Shown here in pieces: positions 16,891 to 26,101 of a DNA stretch of 64,000 bases. Under the pieces are notes generated by a model. The model was not told the DNA's origin, searched no databases, and saw only the letters and a program-made list of their open reading frames with translations. This DNA comes from Akkermansiaceae bacterium (GTDB taxonomy: Bacteria; Verrucomicrobiota; Verrucomicrobiia; Verrucomicrobiales; Akkermansiaceae). The stretch lies in the NCBI GenBank assembly GCA_018402445.1, contig JAGYIT010000006.1, positions 186,001-250,000 on the forward strand. The letters are read 5' to 3'. Every line of letters begins with the position of its first letter. Position 1 is the first letter of the stretch. Both the position numbers and the translations under genes were made by a program.

Positions 16891-18389
16891 TTCCTGAAAT
16901 CGCCTTTCAGATCCGAGTTCCTGTGGGGCTGCAGGGCTTGGGTCTCGGCGAGGAATGCGTCGATGCGCTGGGAGAGGTCGGCGGTGATGTCGGGCTGGTC
17001 GGCGGCGAGGTTGTTTTTCTCGCCGGGAACGGCCTCGAGGTCGAAGAGTTCGGTGCGCTCGGGCCATTGCCAGCGGATGAGTTTCCATTTCCCGAGGCGG
17101 ACGGCGGTGCCGGGGGAGCCGCCCTGGTTACCCCAATGCGGGTAGTGCCAGAACATCGCGCGACCGCTGGGGGCGGTGTCGGGTTTTTCTAGAAACGGCA
17201 GGAAAGAGACGCCGTCCTTGTGCTGGTCGGGGAGCGGATCGTGGCCGGTGGCGGCGAGGAGGGTGGGGTAGAAATCGGTGGAGTAAACGGGTTCGGCGGT
17301 GGTGGTGCCGCCGTTTCCGGTGGCGGGGTTTCGCACGATCAGGGGGACGCGGATGCCGCCCTCGTAAAGCCAGCCTTTTCCGGCGCGGTAGGGAAGGTTC
17401 GTGGTGGGGGAGCCTTCGGAGGTGGAGAGGCCGCCGTTGTCGGAGGTGAAGACGACGATCGTGGTTTCCGCGAGGCCGTTTTCCTCCAGCGCGTCGAACA
17501 CCTGCCCGCAGGCGGAGTCCATGGCCTCGATCATGGCGGCATAGATGGCGTGGGAGTGGACGGTGCGGTTCTCGCGCGGCGGCTCGGGGGCGAAGGTGTC
17601 GCCGAGACCCATGCGTTTGCGTTTCGCCTCATACTTTTTCACGAGGACGTCGGGAGCCATCAGCGGGGTGTGGACGGCGTAGAAGGAAAGGTAAGCAAGG
17701 AAGGGCATGTCCTTGTTCGCCTTGATAAAACCCGCCGTCTCGCGGCCGAGGCGCTCGGTGAGGTGCTCGCCGGGCGGGCCGTCCTTGATCTGCGGGTTTC
17801 CGTAGGGGGAGAAATATTTCTTTCCGCCGTAGGGTCCGCCGCCGCTCTGGCCGCCGATATTAATATCGAACCCATGATCCTGCGGGAAATGCCCCTCCGG
17901 GCCGAGGTGCCACTTCCCTGCGAAAAAAGTGGAGTAGCCGTGCTTTTTGAAAGCCTGCGCGAGGGTGGTGGTGCCGTCCGGCAGGTGGCCGAGGTAGGGC
18001 GCGGGCCAGAGCGGATACTTGTGGCGGCCGTTGAGGTTTTTCCCGGACTCCAGGAAATCCCGCACCGGATCATAGTCCGCCGGGATCGCGCCGTAAAACT
18101 GGTTGGGCGCGCCGAAGTAGTTCGTGTTCCGCGTGCGTGCGGGGTTCTGGCCGGTCATAACGGCGGAGCGGGTGGGGGAGCAGACCGGACAGCTCGCGTA
18201 GCCGTTGGCGAAAGTGACGCCTGTCCGCGCAAGCTTCTGTAGGTGCGGGGTTTCGTAGAACATGTCGCTGCCGTCCAGATTCAGATCCGTCACGCCCAAG
18301 TCGTCGGCGATGATGAAGACGATGTTGCGGGGCTTTTCGGCGGCGTGGAGGAGAGGGGCGAGGAGGAGCGATATAAAAACTGCTTTCAT
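16884..18389 (-). CDS. Secreted sulfatase (formylglycine type)
   Basis: Hydrolyses sulfate esters, probably on polysaccharide, outside the cytoplasm. The 501-aa protein starts MKAVFISLLLAPLLHAAEKP, a signal peptide. NIVFIIADDLGVTDLN binds the metal. PVCSPTRSAVMTGQNPARTR carries the C-x-P-x-R motif whose cysteine is oxidised to formylglycine. FFAGKWHLG and VVFTSDNGGLS are further family motifs. The maturation enzyme is not in the window. The gene overlaps the DUF2007 gene upstream by 4 bp (ATGA), so the two are co-transcribed. The ORF track's start is eight codons further upstream. Confidence 0.93.
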   Translation of the reverse strand: MKAVFISLLLAPLLHAAEKPRNIVFIIADDLGVTDLNLDGSDMFYETPHLQKLARTGVTFANGYASCPVCSPTRSAVMTGQNPARTRNTNYFGAPNQFYGAIPADYDPVRDFLESGKNLNGRHKYPLWPAPYLGHLPDGTTTLAQAFKKHGYSTFFAGKWHLGPEGHFPQDHGFDINIGGQSGGGPYGGKKYFSPYGNPQIKDGPPGEHLTERLGRETAGFIKANKDMPFLAYLSFYAVHTPLMAPDVLVKKYEAKRKRMGLGDTFAPEPPRENRTVHSHAIYAAMIEAMDSACGQVFDALEENGLAETTIVVFTSDNGGLSTSEGSPTTNLPYRAGKGWLYEGGIRVPLIVRNPATGNGGTTTAEPVYSTDFYPTLLAATGHDPLPDQHKDGVSFLPFLEKPDTAPSGRAMFWHYPHWGNQGGSPGTAVRLGKWKLIRWQWPERTELFDLEAVPGEKNNLAADQPDITADLSQRIDAFLAETQALQPHRNSDLKGDFRKW

Positions 18390-18772
18390 CCCTCGAACCC
18401 TGTGCTGCGGCATTCCTTTGTCAAAGCGATTCGACTCTCCGAAAAGTTACTCGTCGGCTTTTTCCTCCCCAGCAGATACATCGGAAAGCCCAAACAAATC
18501 GAGATCATCAGCATGAAAGGCCAAGCCTTCACGTTGCCGACGACAGGCGGTGCCGCGATCATGTTTTCCTCGTAAACCCTGTAAAGTTCCGCCGCCTCTT
18601 CCGCATCCTCCTCGCTCACGACAACCCGGATTCCACCGATCACATGCGTGTAAAGCCAGTGCACCTGGGGAGTGTATTCGTCAAAAACATGGGCGGAAAT
18701 CCCCTCGGACTCCAAAAACGAACGGCAAAGATAGGCGTCCTCCCCCTTGTAGAATCGTGCGATGGTTTGCAT
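18386..18772 (-). CDS. DUF2007-containing protein with one membrane helix
   Basis: A 128-aa protein. Residues 1-70 (MQTIARFYKGEDAYLCRSFL, then GGIRVVVSEEDAEEA) match the DUF2007 pattern, a small ACT-like fold sometimes called a putative signal-transducing domain. A hydrophobic helix (AWPFMLMISICLGFPMYLLG) follows. The track's longer frame starts upstream in the divergent valS leader. It is the first gene of a pair with the sulfatase (4-bp overlap). Function is unknown. Confidence 0.65.
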   Translation of the reverse strand: MQTIARFYKGEDAYLCRSFLESEGISAHVFDEYTPQVHWLYTHVIGGIRVVVSEEDAEEAAELYRVYEENMIAAPPVVGNVKAWPFMLMISICLGFPMYLLGRKKPTSNFSESRIALTKECRSTGFEG

Positions 18773-18891
18773 GGCTGCGATACGGATAATCGTTGCCACC
18801 CGCCGATATGGAAAGCGGGAAAACAGCCGCATCGGCGAACATTTCCCCGATGCTGGACAAACCGCAATCTCTCCCCGAACATCCGCGCCCG

Positions 18892-21586
18892 ATGTCAGAG
18901 TTAGCGAAAGCCTACGAGCCGCAGGCCGTGGAGGAAAAATGGTATGCCGCATGGCTGGAGGCGGGGTGCTTCCGCGCCGATGAGAATTCCGAAAAGGAGC
19001 CCTACTCGATCGTTATCCCGCCGCCCAACGTCACCGGCATCCTGCACCTCGGGCACGTCCTCAACAACGCGATCCAGGACATCCTCGCCCGCCGCGCGCG
19101 GCAGGAGGGGAAAGAGGTTCTCTGGCTCCCCGGCACCGACCACGCGGGCATTGCCACGCAGGCAAAGGTCGAGCGCGAGCTGCGCGAAAAGGAAGGCAAG
19201 ACCCGCCGCGACCTCGGCCGCGAGGAGTTCCTCAAGCGCGTCTGGGATTTCAAGAACACCCATGGCGACATCATCATCAAGCAGCTCAAGCGCCTGGGCT
19301 GCTCCTGCGATTGGTCGCGCGAGCGCTTCACGATGGACGCGGAATACACGCGCTGGGTCAGTCAGGTGTTCGTCGATCTTTTCAACGAAGGCCTGATCTA
19401 CCGCGGCAAGCGGATGGTGAACTGGTGCCCCGTTTCCCTCACCGCCCTCTCCGATGAGGAGGTGATCATGAAGCCCTCGCGGTCGAAGCTTTTCACCATG
19501 AAATACGAGCTCGCCGACAGCCCTGGCGAGTTCATCGAGATCTCCACCACCCGCCCGGAAACCCTGATGGCGGACGTCGCCGTCGCAGTGCATCCGAAGC
19601 ATCCGAAATACGCAAAGTGGATCGGGAAAATGGTGAAACGTCCTTTTCCTGAGGCGCTCATACCCATCATCGCGGACGACGCCGTGGATCTGGAATTCGG
19701 CACCGGCGCGCTGAAAATCACGCCCGCCCACGACAAGGTCGATTTCGAGATCGGCAAAAAGCACGGCCTGGAAATCGTCGATACGCTCCATCCCGACGGA
19801 CGCATCAACTGCCCCGCCTGCCCGGATCTGGATGGGCTGGACCGTTTCGTCGCCCGCCGCAAGGCCGCCGCGAAGCTGGAGGAAATGGGCCTGCTGATCG
19901 GCATCGAGGAATACGAGAACAGCGTCGGCTACTCCGAGCGCGCCGACGTGCCGATCGAGCCGCGCATCTCCATGCAGTGGTTCCTGCGCTATCCGATGGT
20001 CAAGGAATCCACGGACGCGGTGGCCTCCGGCGAAATCAAGTTCCGCCCCGAGCGCTGGGCGAAAACCTACGCCCACTGGATGGAAAACCTCCAAGACTGG
20101 TGCATCAGCCGCCAGCTCTGGTGGGGGCACCAGATCCCGGTTTGGTATCGGAAAGAAAAGCTCGAAGTTCTCAAGAACGCCGAATCGCTTGAAACGAGGG
20201 ATGCTGCTGCAGGAGATATTTATGTGGGAGTGGAGCCGCCCGCCGATGGCGAATGGGTGCGCGACGAGGACGTCATGGATACGTGGTTTTCCTCATGGCT
20301 CTGGCCGTTCGCTACTATGTCTGACGTAGGTGAAAACTCGCAGACCTTGAGAAAATTCTACCCTACCACCGACCTCGTCACCGGCCCCGACATCATCTTC
20401 TTCTGGGTCGCCCGCATGATCATGGCGGGCTACCGCTTTGCAAACGGGCTGCCGTTCAAGAACGTCTATTTCACCTCCATCATCCGCGACCTCAAAGGCC
20501 GCAAGATGAGTAAATCCCTCGGCAACTCGCCCGACCCCATCGACCTCATGGACAAGTTCGGAGCGGATGGACTCCGCTTCGGCCTGATGCGCATCGCACC
20601 CGTGGGTGCCGACGTCCGTTTCGACGAATCCTCCGTCGAGGAAGGCCGGAACTTCGCCAACAAGCTCTACAATGCCTGCCGTTTCCGGCAGATGGATAAA
20701 GAAATTTCAAATTTCAAAACTCAAATTTCAAAAGATCATAGCCTGCCGGTTTATCATGTTTTAGTCATATCGAAGCTCGACCAGCTCGCCGAAGACCTCA
20801 AAGGCATCTACGCCGAATACCGCTTCGGCGAGATCGCGCAGCGCCTCTACGAATTCCTGTGGAACGATTTCTGCGACAAATGGCTCGAAGCCGTGAAAGC
20901 CGATCTCCGCGAATCCGCCACGCCGGAAGCCCGCGCCGCCGCGCTCGGCACCTTCGATGCCGTGATGAGCCGTTATCTCCAGCTCCTGCATCCCTACATG
21001 CCCCACGTCACCGAGGAGCTCTCCGAGCGGATGGACTACGTTACCGCTGGCGAGTTCGTGATGAGAAAATCCCTGCCGGAGAAACCGTTGCTCGCGGAGC
21101 TTTCCGCAGGTGAAATCGAAGCCGCACAGAAACAGGCCGCCGCCATCTACGAGGCCGCAGGCCGCCTCCGCAACCTCAAGGCGGAATACAACCTCGGCTC
21201 CCGCAAGGATGTGCGCTTCGTCATGAAAGGCGCGGCCGCATGGCTTTCCCCCGAACTCAACGTCCTCGCCCTCCTCGCCGGCTCTACGGAGATCCTAGTA
21301 GATGATGGCTACGAAGCCCCCAAAGGAACCCCCGCCGCCGTCACCCCGGTCGGCGAGGCCTACATGCCTATGGAAGGCCTGATCGATGTCGAGGCGGAGC
21401 GCGCCCGCATTTCCAAGGAGATCGAGAAAATGCGCATCGAGGTGACGAAATCCGAAGGCAAACTCGGCAACGCCAGTCTTCGTGGATCGCGCACCGCCTG
21501 AGGTGGTGGTGCAGGAGAAGCAGCGCCTTGAAGAATGGAAAATCAAGCTCGCCCAACTGGGTGAAATGCTCGAAGCCCTAAATTAA
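18892..21586 (+). CDS. valS: Valyl-tRNA synthetase (single-base frameshift near C-terminus)
   Basis: Charges tRNA-Val and edits mischarged threonine. PPPNVTGILHLGHVLNNAIQD holds the HIGH-type motif (HLGH) and GRKMSKSLGNS the KMSKS motif; the editing domain is near residues 190-340. The track frame ends at 21501 with an aberrant tail. Dropping one base near 21477 restores FVDRAPPEVVVQEKQRLEEW and the usual C-terminal coiled coil to a TAA at 21584-21586, so the gene is probably intact and the shift an error. A 7-nt-phased repeat adds about 20 unusual residues at 20702-20734. The start MSELAKAYEPQAVEEKWY fits homologues better than the upstream ATG. Confidence 0.93.
20702..20734. repeat. 7-nt-phased repeat inside valS
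   Basis: ATTTCAA ATTTCAA AACTCAA ATTTCAA lies in frame inside valS and encodes ISNFKTQIS, in a linker before the anticodon-binding domain. It is the same repeat type as the leaders of aroC and uup, in opposite orientation to the gene. Confidence 0.8.
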
Positions 21587-21589
21587 CCT

Positions 21590-22684
21590 ATGTCCGCACT
21601 CAACAATTTCCCGGAAATCGACGAAGCCTCCCTGCAACTCCTCGAAGCCGCCGGCATCCGCAGCGCCGAGCAGCTTGCAGAGCAGGACATCGATCACCTC
21701 GTCGCCGAGCTGAAGCGTGCGAACGAACTTCTCTCCGTCGCCAAGCGCGCCCCCGGCAAGGCCACCGTGATGAAATGGATCGCGGGAGCCATGGATCTGG
21801 TCGCCGGCGAAACCGCCGACGAAGAACCGGAAGAAACCGCCGAAGAAACCCCGCCCGAGACGCGATCCGTAATCGCCCCGCCGGTAAACTACGAGGCGAG
21901 CGTCGAGGTGGCCGACATGTTATCCCGCGCCCCTTGCGCTATCCCGCTCCCCGGGAGAATCATGATGGAGAAAGGCCTGCGCGTCCCCGACGTGCCCGCT
22001 GGCCTCTTGCTCAACCGTTACTCCGGAGACCTCGACGCACGCATCGGTGAATCCACCGCGCCCAAGTCGGAAGTGCCCTTGCGCCGCCGCACCGGAAACG
22101 TGGAGTCGATCTCCAAGCAGGCCACGCGCCGCCAATTCGACGCGTCTTCCGCAAAGCCCGACGCCTCTTCCGCGCAAGGCGGTAAGCGCGTTCCCGTCTC
22201 GAAGGTCGGGCATGAGAAGGATCGCGTCGCGCTGATCCGCGCGCCGCGCGAGGAGACGAACCGCGGCAAGGATCCCGAATCCCGCCGCTATGTCCGCGGC
22301 GTGCTCCACACCCACCCCTGGAGCTTGCGCCTCGGAGCCGTTTTTTCCCTGCTCCTCCTCATCAATCTGCCCTGCGCCATCCTTTCCGGTTTCCTTTTGC
22401 TCGCATCGGGCGAGGCACCGGACACCTTCGATTGGGTGGGGGAATGGATACTGGCATTCCCCGTCGTCCTGCCGATCACCGGCCTAGGCTACCTTATCTG
22501 GGGCACGACCGGGAAATGCCGCATCTGCACACAGAAGCTCTTCGTCCACAAAGGCGCCCTCAAGCACGCCAAGGCGCACCGCTTTCCGGGATTGGGCTTC
22601 GTCATCCCGATCTGCCTTCACCTCCTCGCATTCAGTTGGTTCCGCTGTTCCTCTTGCGGGACGCCCGTCCGTCTGAAAAAGTAG
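21590..22684 (+). CDS. Hypothetical membrane protein with HhH-like N-terminus and zinc-ribbon-like C-terminus
   Basis: A 364-aa protein of unknown role. Residues 1-60 (EIDEASLQLLEAAGIRSAEQ) resemble a helix-hairpin-helix or DUF4332-type unit. A low-complexity acidic stretch is near 75-95. Two membrane helices lie near 245-270 and 282-303. The C-terminus has CRICTQKLF and CSSCGTPV, two CxxC pairs that could bind zinc. It starts 3 bp after the restored valS stop and ends 3 bp before the next gene, so it belongs to a tight run with both. Confidence 0.6.
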   Translation: MSALNNFPEIDEASLQLLEAAGIRSAEQLAEQDIDHLVAELKRANELLSVAKRAPGKATVMKWIAGAMDLVAGETADEEPEETAEETPPETRSVIAPPVNYEASVEVADMLSRAPCAIPLPGRIMMEKGLRVPDVPAGLLLNRYSGDLDARIGESTAPKSEVPLRRRTGNVESISKQATRRQFDASSAKPDASSAQGGKRVPVSKVGHEKDRVALIRAPREETNRGKDPESRRYVRGVLHTHPWSLRLGAVFSLLLLINLPCAILSGFLLLASGEAPDTFDWVGEWILAFPVVLPITGLGYLIWGTTGKCRICTQKLFVHKGALKHAKAHRFPGLGFVIPICLHLLAFSWFRCSSCGTPVRLKK

Positions 22685-22687
22685 GCC

Positions 22688-23599
22688 ATGGCCATTACCC
22701 GGAAATCCGCCCCCGCGCTTTTCGCCGGCCTGCTGCTGGCCTCCTGCGGCGGTGAGAGGAAGCTCAACCTCAAGGAAGCCATGCCCCCCCCCGGCATAGG
22801 GCCGCGCATCCGCGCCTCAACGGATGGCGGCACGCCCGTCGTGCCCGGCGGCAACGCCCGCCCCGCTCCCGTCAACCTCACCCCCGCCGAGGACATCGCA
22901 TGGACGGGATTCGACGGCGAAGGCATACCCGAGCTGGAGAACCTCATGGCCGCCCCGAAAAAGGGGCCGTGGGAGGATAGCGAGACACTCGCCCGGCAGA
23001 CCGCCGCCCGCGAGGGCAAGCCGATCCTCGTCTGGTTCACCGACTCCGCCCGCAGCCCCATGTGCAAGGTCTTGAGCGCCGAGCTTTTCTCCGATCTCGC
23101 CTTCGGTAAATGGGCGGAAGACAGGCTCGTCCGGCTCCGCGTCGATGCCAATGTCTCGGTGAACGATCCCAACCTTTCCCTCGACCAGAAGGTCACCCGC
23201 GAGGTGGAAATCAAGGACTACGTGAAGCGCATAAAAAAGCGCTACCGCATCCTCGGCCATCCCTCCGTCATCATGCTCAACCCCAGCGGCGAGGTCATAG
23301 CGCGGTACCGCGGCTATAAGCGCGGCGACAAGGATTACTACTGGGGGCTCATCCGGCAGGGTGTCGCTTCCTCCGAGTCCGCCTACCGGGATTGGCGGAA
23401 AGGGCTGGAGGCGAAAGGCTACCGCGAGTGGCGCGGCGAAAGCGGGCGCAAGGTGTTTGCCAAGCTGCTCTCCTACTCCAAGGGCACGCTCATCCTCATC
23501 GAGCCGGGCGGCGAGCGCTTCCGCACCCGCGAGGAAAACCTCTCCAAAGACGACAGAAAATGGATCGAAGAACAGAAAGCGCTGCGAGGCATCGAGTGA
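22688..23599 (+). CDS. Lipoprotein with thioredoxin-like and SHD1-like domains
   Basis: A 303-aa predicted lipoprotein: the signal ends in the lipobox LLLASC near residue 20. A proline-rich spacer leads to a thioredoxin-like domain near 95-205. GKPILVWFTDSARSPMCKVL holds a single cysteine in place of CxxC, so redox activity by disulfide exchange is doubtful. LGHPSVIMLNPSGEVIARYRG is the cis-proline region. The C-terminal WRGESGRKVFAKLL, then GERFRTREENLSKDDRKWI, matches the SHD1 pattern common in Planctomycetes and Verrucomicrobia. It probably acts at the inner face of the outer membrane; partner unknown. Confidence 0.7.
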   Translation: MAITRKSAPALFAGLLLASCGGERKLNLKEAMPPPGIGPRIRASTDGGTPVVPGGNARPAPVNLTPAEDIAWTGFDGEGIPELENLMAAPKKGPWEDSETLARQTAAREGKPILVWFTDSARSPMCKVLSAELFSDLAFGKWAEDRLVRLRVDANVSVNDPNLSLDQKVTREVEIKDYVKRIKKRYRILGHPSVIMLNPSGEVIARYRGYKRGDKDYYWGLIRQGVASSESAYRDWRKGLEAKGYREWRGESGRKVFAKLLSYSKGTLILIEPGGERFRTREENLSKDDRKWIEEQKALRGIE

Positions 23600-23758
23600 G
23601 GTTTTTGCTCCTCGCCACCCGTATTAGCTTTCTCAAAAAGGACGGCTACTCACCATGGCGCTACAAGCACATGGTGCCGCCGAAATCCTCTGTCAGTGAA
23701 ACCCAATACGAAATCGATTACAGCGAAGACCGCTGGTCGATGTGAAACCAAACCCGCT

Positions 23759-25408
23759 ATGAAAACCGCCCTGCTGCTGTTCCTTTTTTCCCCGCTCCTC
23801 CACGCGGAAAAGGAAGCCCCCCGCCCGAACATCGTCCTCATCATGTCGGACGACATGGGCTACTCGGATCCGGGTTGCTACGGCGGCGAGATCGAGACGC
23901 CCACCCTCGACAAGCTCGCCGCCAACGGCCTGCGCTACACCCGTTTCTACAACACCGGCCGCTGCTGCCCCACCCGCGCCTCGCTGCTCACCGGACTCTA
24001 CGCCCACCAAGCGGGCATCGGCCGGATGACCGACGACCTCGGCCAGCCCGGCTACCGCGGCGACCTTTCCCGCAACGCCGTCACCCTCGCCGAGGCGCTC
24101 AAGCCCGCCGGATACCGCACCTACATGTCGGGGAAATGGCACGTCACCACCCAGCTCAAGCCCGACGGCGACAAGGCGAACTGGCCCCGCCAGCGCGGCT
24201 TCGACCGCTTCTACGGCACCATCATCGGCGCGGGCAGTTTCTACGATCCGTGGACGCTCACCCGCGAAAACGACGCGATCACCCCGGAAAACGATCCGCT
24301 CTACCAGCCCGAGCGCTACCACTACACCGAGGCGATCAGCGACAACGCCGTCATGTTTGCCAAGGAGCACGCGGAGAAACACGCGGACGAGCCTTTCCTC
24401 ATGTATGTCGCCTACACCGCCCCGCACTGGCCCATGCATGCTTTCCCGGAGGACATCGAAACATACAAAGGCCGCTACGACGCCGGATACGAGGCGATCC
24501 GCAAGGCCCGCTTCGACCGCATGAGGAAAATGGGCCTGATTCCCGAGGAATGGGAACTCAGCCCCCCTTCGCAGCGTTGGGCGGATGTGCCGGAGGAAAG
24601 GCGCGCCTGGGAACTCCGCTGCATGGAAACCTACGCCGCGATGGTGACCGCCATGGATCGCGGCATCGGACGCCTCGTCGCCGCCCTCGAAGCCAACGGC
24701 CAGCTCGACAACACCCTCATCCTCTACCTCCACGACAACGGCGGCTGCGCCGAGCAACTCGGCCGCAAGCCGCTCAAGAGGGTGCCGCAAGGCATCGTCC
24801 CCATGGCAAAGGACGAGCTCCAGACCCGGATGATCCCCGAGCGCTCCCGCGAAGGCCTGCCGGTGCTCACCGGCCCGGAGGTCATGCCCGGTCCTTCGGA
24901 AACCTACATCGCCTACGGCCAGGGCTGGGCTAACGTTTCCAACACCCCCTTCCGCCTCCACAAATCCAGAAACCATGAAGGTGGCATCGCCACCCCGCTC
25001 ATCGCCCACTGGCCCAAGGGCATCGCCGCGCGCGGCGAGTTCCGCCACCGCCCCGGCCACCTTATCGACATCATGCCCACCGTCGTCGAACTCGCCGGAG
25101 CCGCTTACCCCGCTGGCGAGATCCTCCCCATGGAAGGAGCCAGCCTCGCCGCGAGTTTCACCAAGGACGAAAACCCCGACCGCACCCTCCTCTGGGAGCA
25201 CTACGACAGCCGCGCGATCCTGCGCGGGAAGTGGAAACTCGTCGGCCTCCCCACCAAACCCTGGGAACTCTACGACATCGAGGCCGACCGATCCGAGATG
25301 CATGACCTTTCCGCCAAACACCCGGAAACCGCCAAGGAACTCGCCGACCTCTGGGAAAAGGAAGCCCACCGAACCCTCATCTACCCGAGGCCGACGGGCA
25401 AGAAGTGA
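23759..25408 (+). CDS. Secreted arylsulfatase-type sulfatase
   Basis: Sulfate ester hydrolase of 549 aa. The signal peptide is MKTALLLFLFSPLLHAEKEA. NIVLIMSDDMGYSDPGCYGG is the metal-binding N-terminal motif, NTGRCCPTRASLLTGLYAHQ carries the C-x-P-x-R formylglycine site, and MSGKWHVT the conserved lysine/histidine strand. LYLHDNGGCAEQ contains the Asp-Asn metal ligands. Length and the PMHAFPEDIETYKGRYDAG stretch fit arylsulfatase A-like enzymes of marine and soil Verrucomicrobia. The start excludes 21 upstream residues in the ORF track. The preceding 150 bp hold an unrecognised reading-frame remnant. Confidence 0.93.
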   Translation: MKTALLLFLFSPLLHAEKEAPRPNIVLIMSDDMGYSDPGCYGGEIETPTLDKLAANGLRYTRFYNTGRCCPTRASLLTGLYAHQAGIGRMTDDLGQPGYRGDLSRNAVTLAEALKPAGYRTYMSGKWHVTTQLKPDGDKANWPRQRGFDRFYGTIIGAGSFYDPWTLTRENDAITPENDPLYQPERYHYTEAISDNAVMFAKEHAEKHADEPFLMYVAYTAPHWPMHAFPEDIETYKGRYDAGYEAIRKARFDRMRKMGLIPEEWELSPPSQRWADVPEERRAWELRCMETYAAMVTAMDRGIGRLVAALEANGQLDNTLILYLHDNGGCAEQLGRKPLKRVPQGIVPMAKDELQTRMIPERSREGLPVLTGPEVMPGPSETYIAYGQGWANVSNTPFRLHKSRNHEGGIATPLIAHWPKGIAARGEFRHRPGHLIDIMPTVVELAGAAYPAGEILPMEGASLAASFTKDENPDRTLLWEHYDSRAILRGKWKLVGLPTKPWELYDIEADRSEMHDLSAKHPETAKELADLWEKEAHRTLIYPRPTGKK

Positions 25409-25563
25409 GGAACAGAACAGGCGAGCTATGATTCGGGGCAGCGCTTGTTGGGAAGCGTTTCGCGCAGTTCCTCGGCCGAGGTTTTCCCGAGCCAGTTGAT
25501 CGAAATTTGGAAGCGAAGTGTTTGCCGGGCAAGCGAATGGCGTTTAGAACCCTGCGACACGCT

Positions 25564-26064
25564 ATGCACGAAGACCCCATCATCGACCTCCACAGCGACG
25601 CCCATTTCATGGGGCAGGCGATGCGGGAGGCGATGAAGGCCTATGCCGCCTCCGAGGTGCCGGTGGGTGCGGTGGTGGTGCATGAGGGAAAAGTCATCGG
25701 CCGCGCGTGGAACCAGGTGGAGACGCTGAAGGATGCGACCGCGCACGCGGAAATGCTGGCGCTGACCGCCGCGCAGCAGGCACTCGGCGATTGGCGGCTG
25801 GAGAACTGCACGCTTTACGTCACAAAGGAACCCTGCCCGATGTGCGCGGGGGCGATCGTGCATTGCCGGCCGACGCGGGTGGTCTTCGGCTGCTCCGATC
25901 CCAAGGCGGGTGCGGCGGGAGGATGGATCAACCTTTTGGAATCAAATCCGCCGTTGAACCACCGCTGCGAGGTGACTTCCGGAGTGCTCGGCGAGGAGTC
26001 GCTAGCGCTGCTCCAGAGTTTTTTCCGCGAAGCCCGCCAACGCAAGAAGATGGACGAATCCTGA
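25564..26064 (+). CDS. tadA: tRNA adenosine(34) deaminase
   Basis: Converts adenosine to inosine at the wobble position of tRNA-Arg. The 166-aa zinc deaminase has the HAE motif in ATAHAEMLALTAAQQ near residue 63 and the PCxxC motif in TKEPCPMCAGAIVHCRP near residue 93. EVPVGAVVVHEGKVIGRAWN is the substrate-side strand and GGWINLLESNPPLNHRCEV is typical of TadA. The ATG of MHEDPIIDLHSDAHFMGQAM fits; an in-frame ATG eight codons upstream is possible. Confidence 0.92.
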   Translation: MHEDPIIDLHSDAHFMGQAMREAMKAYAASEVPVGAVVVHEGKVIGRAWNQVETLKDATAHAEMLALTAAQQALGDWRLENCTLYVTKEPCPMCAGAIVHCRPTRVVFGCSDPKAGAAGGWINLLESNPPLNHRCEVTSGVLGEESLALLQSFFREARQRKKMDES

Positions 26065-26101
26065 AAAATCCCCGAAGAAAACCCCGTTAAACAAAAACGA
26101 T

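Noticed and set aside
23600-23745. Short frame ending VSETQYEIDYSEDRWSM before the second sulfatase
   Set aside because: No clear start codon or known family; possibly a remnant but not supportable as a gene.
23693-25369. 558-aa minus-strand ORF opposite the second sulfatase
   Set aside because: Gly/Val/Glu-rich composition without motifs; it is the antisense shadow of a well-supported sulfatase gene.
25426-25520. Minus-strand peptide ending LGKTSAEELRETLPNKRCPES
   Set aside because: Protein-like in tone but short, without start, and partly opposite the tadA leader; too little to call.
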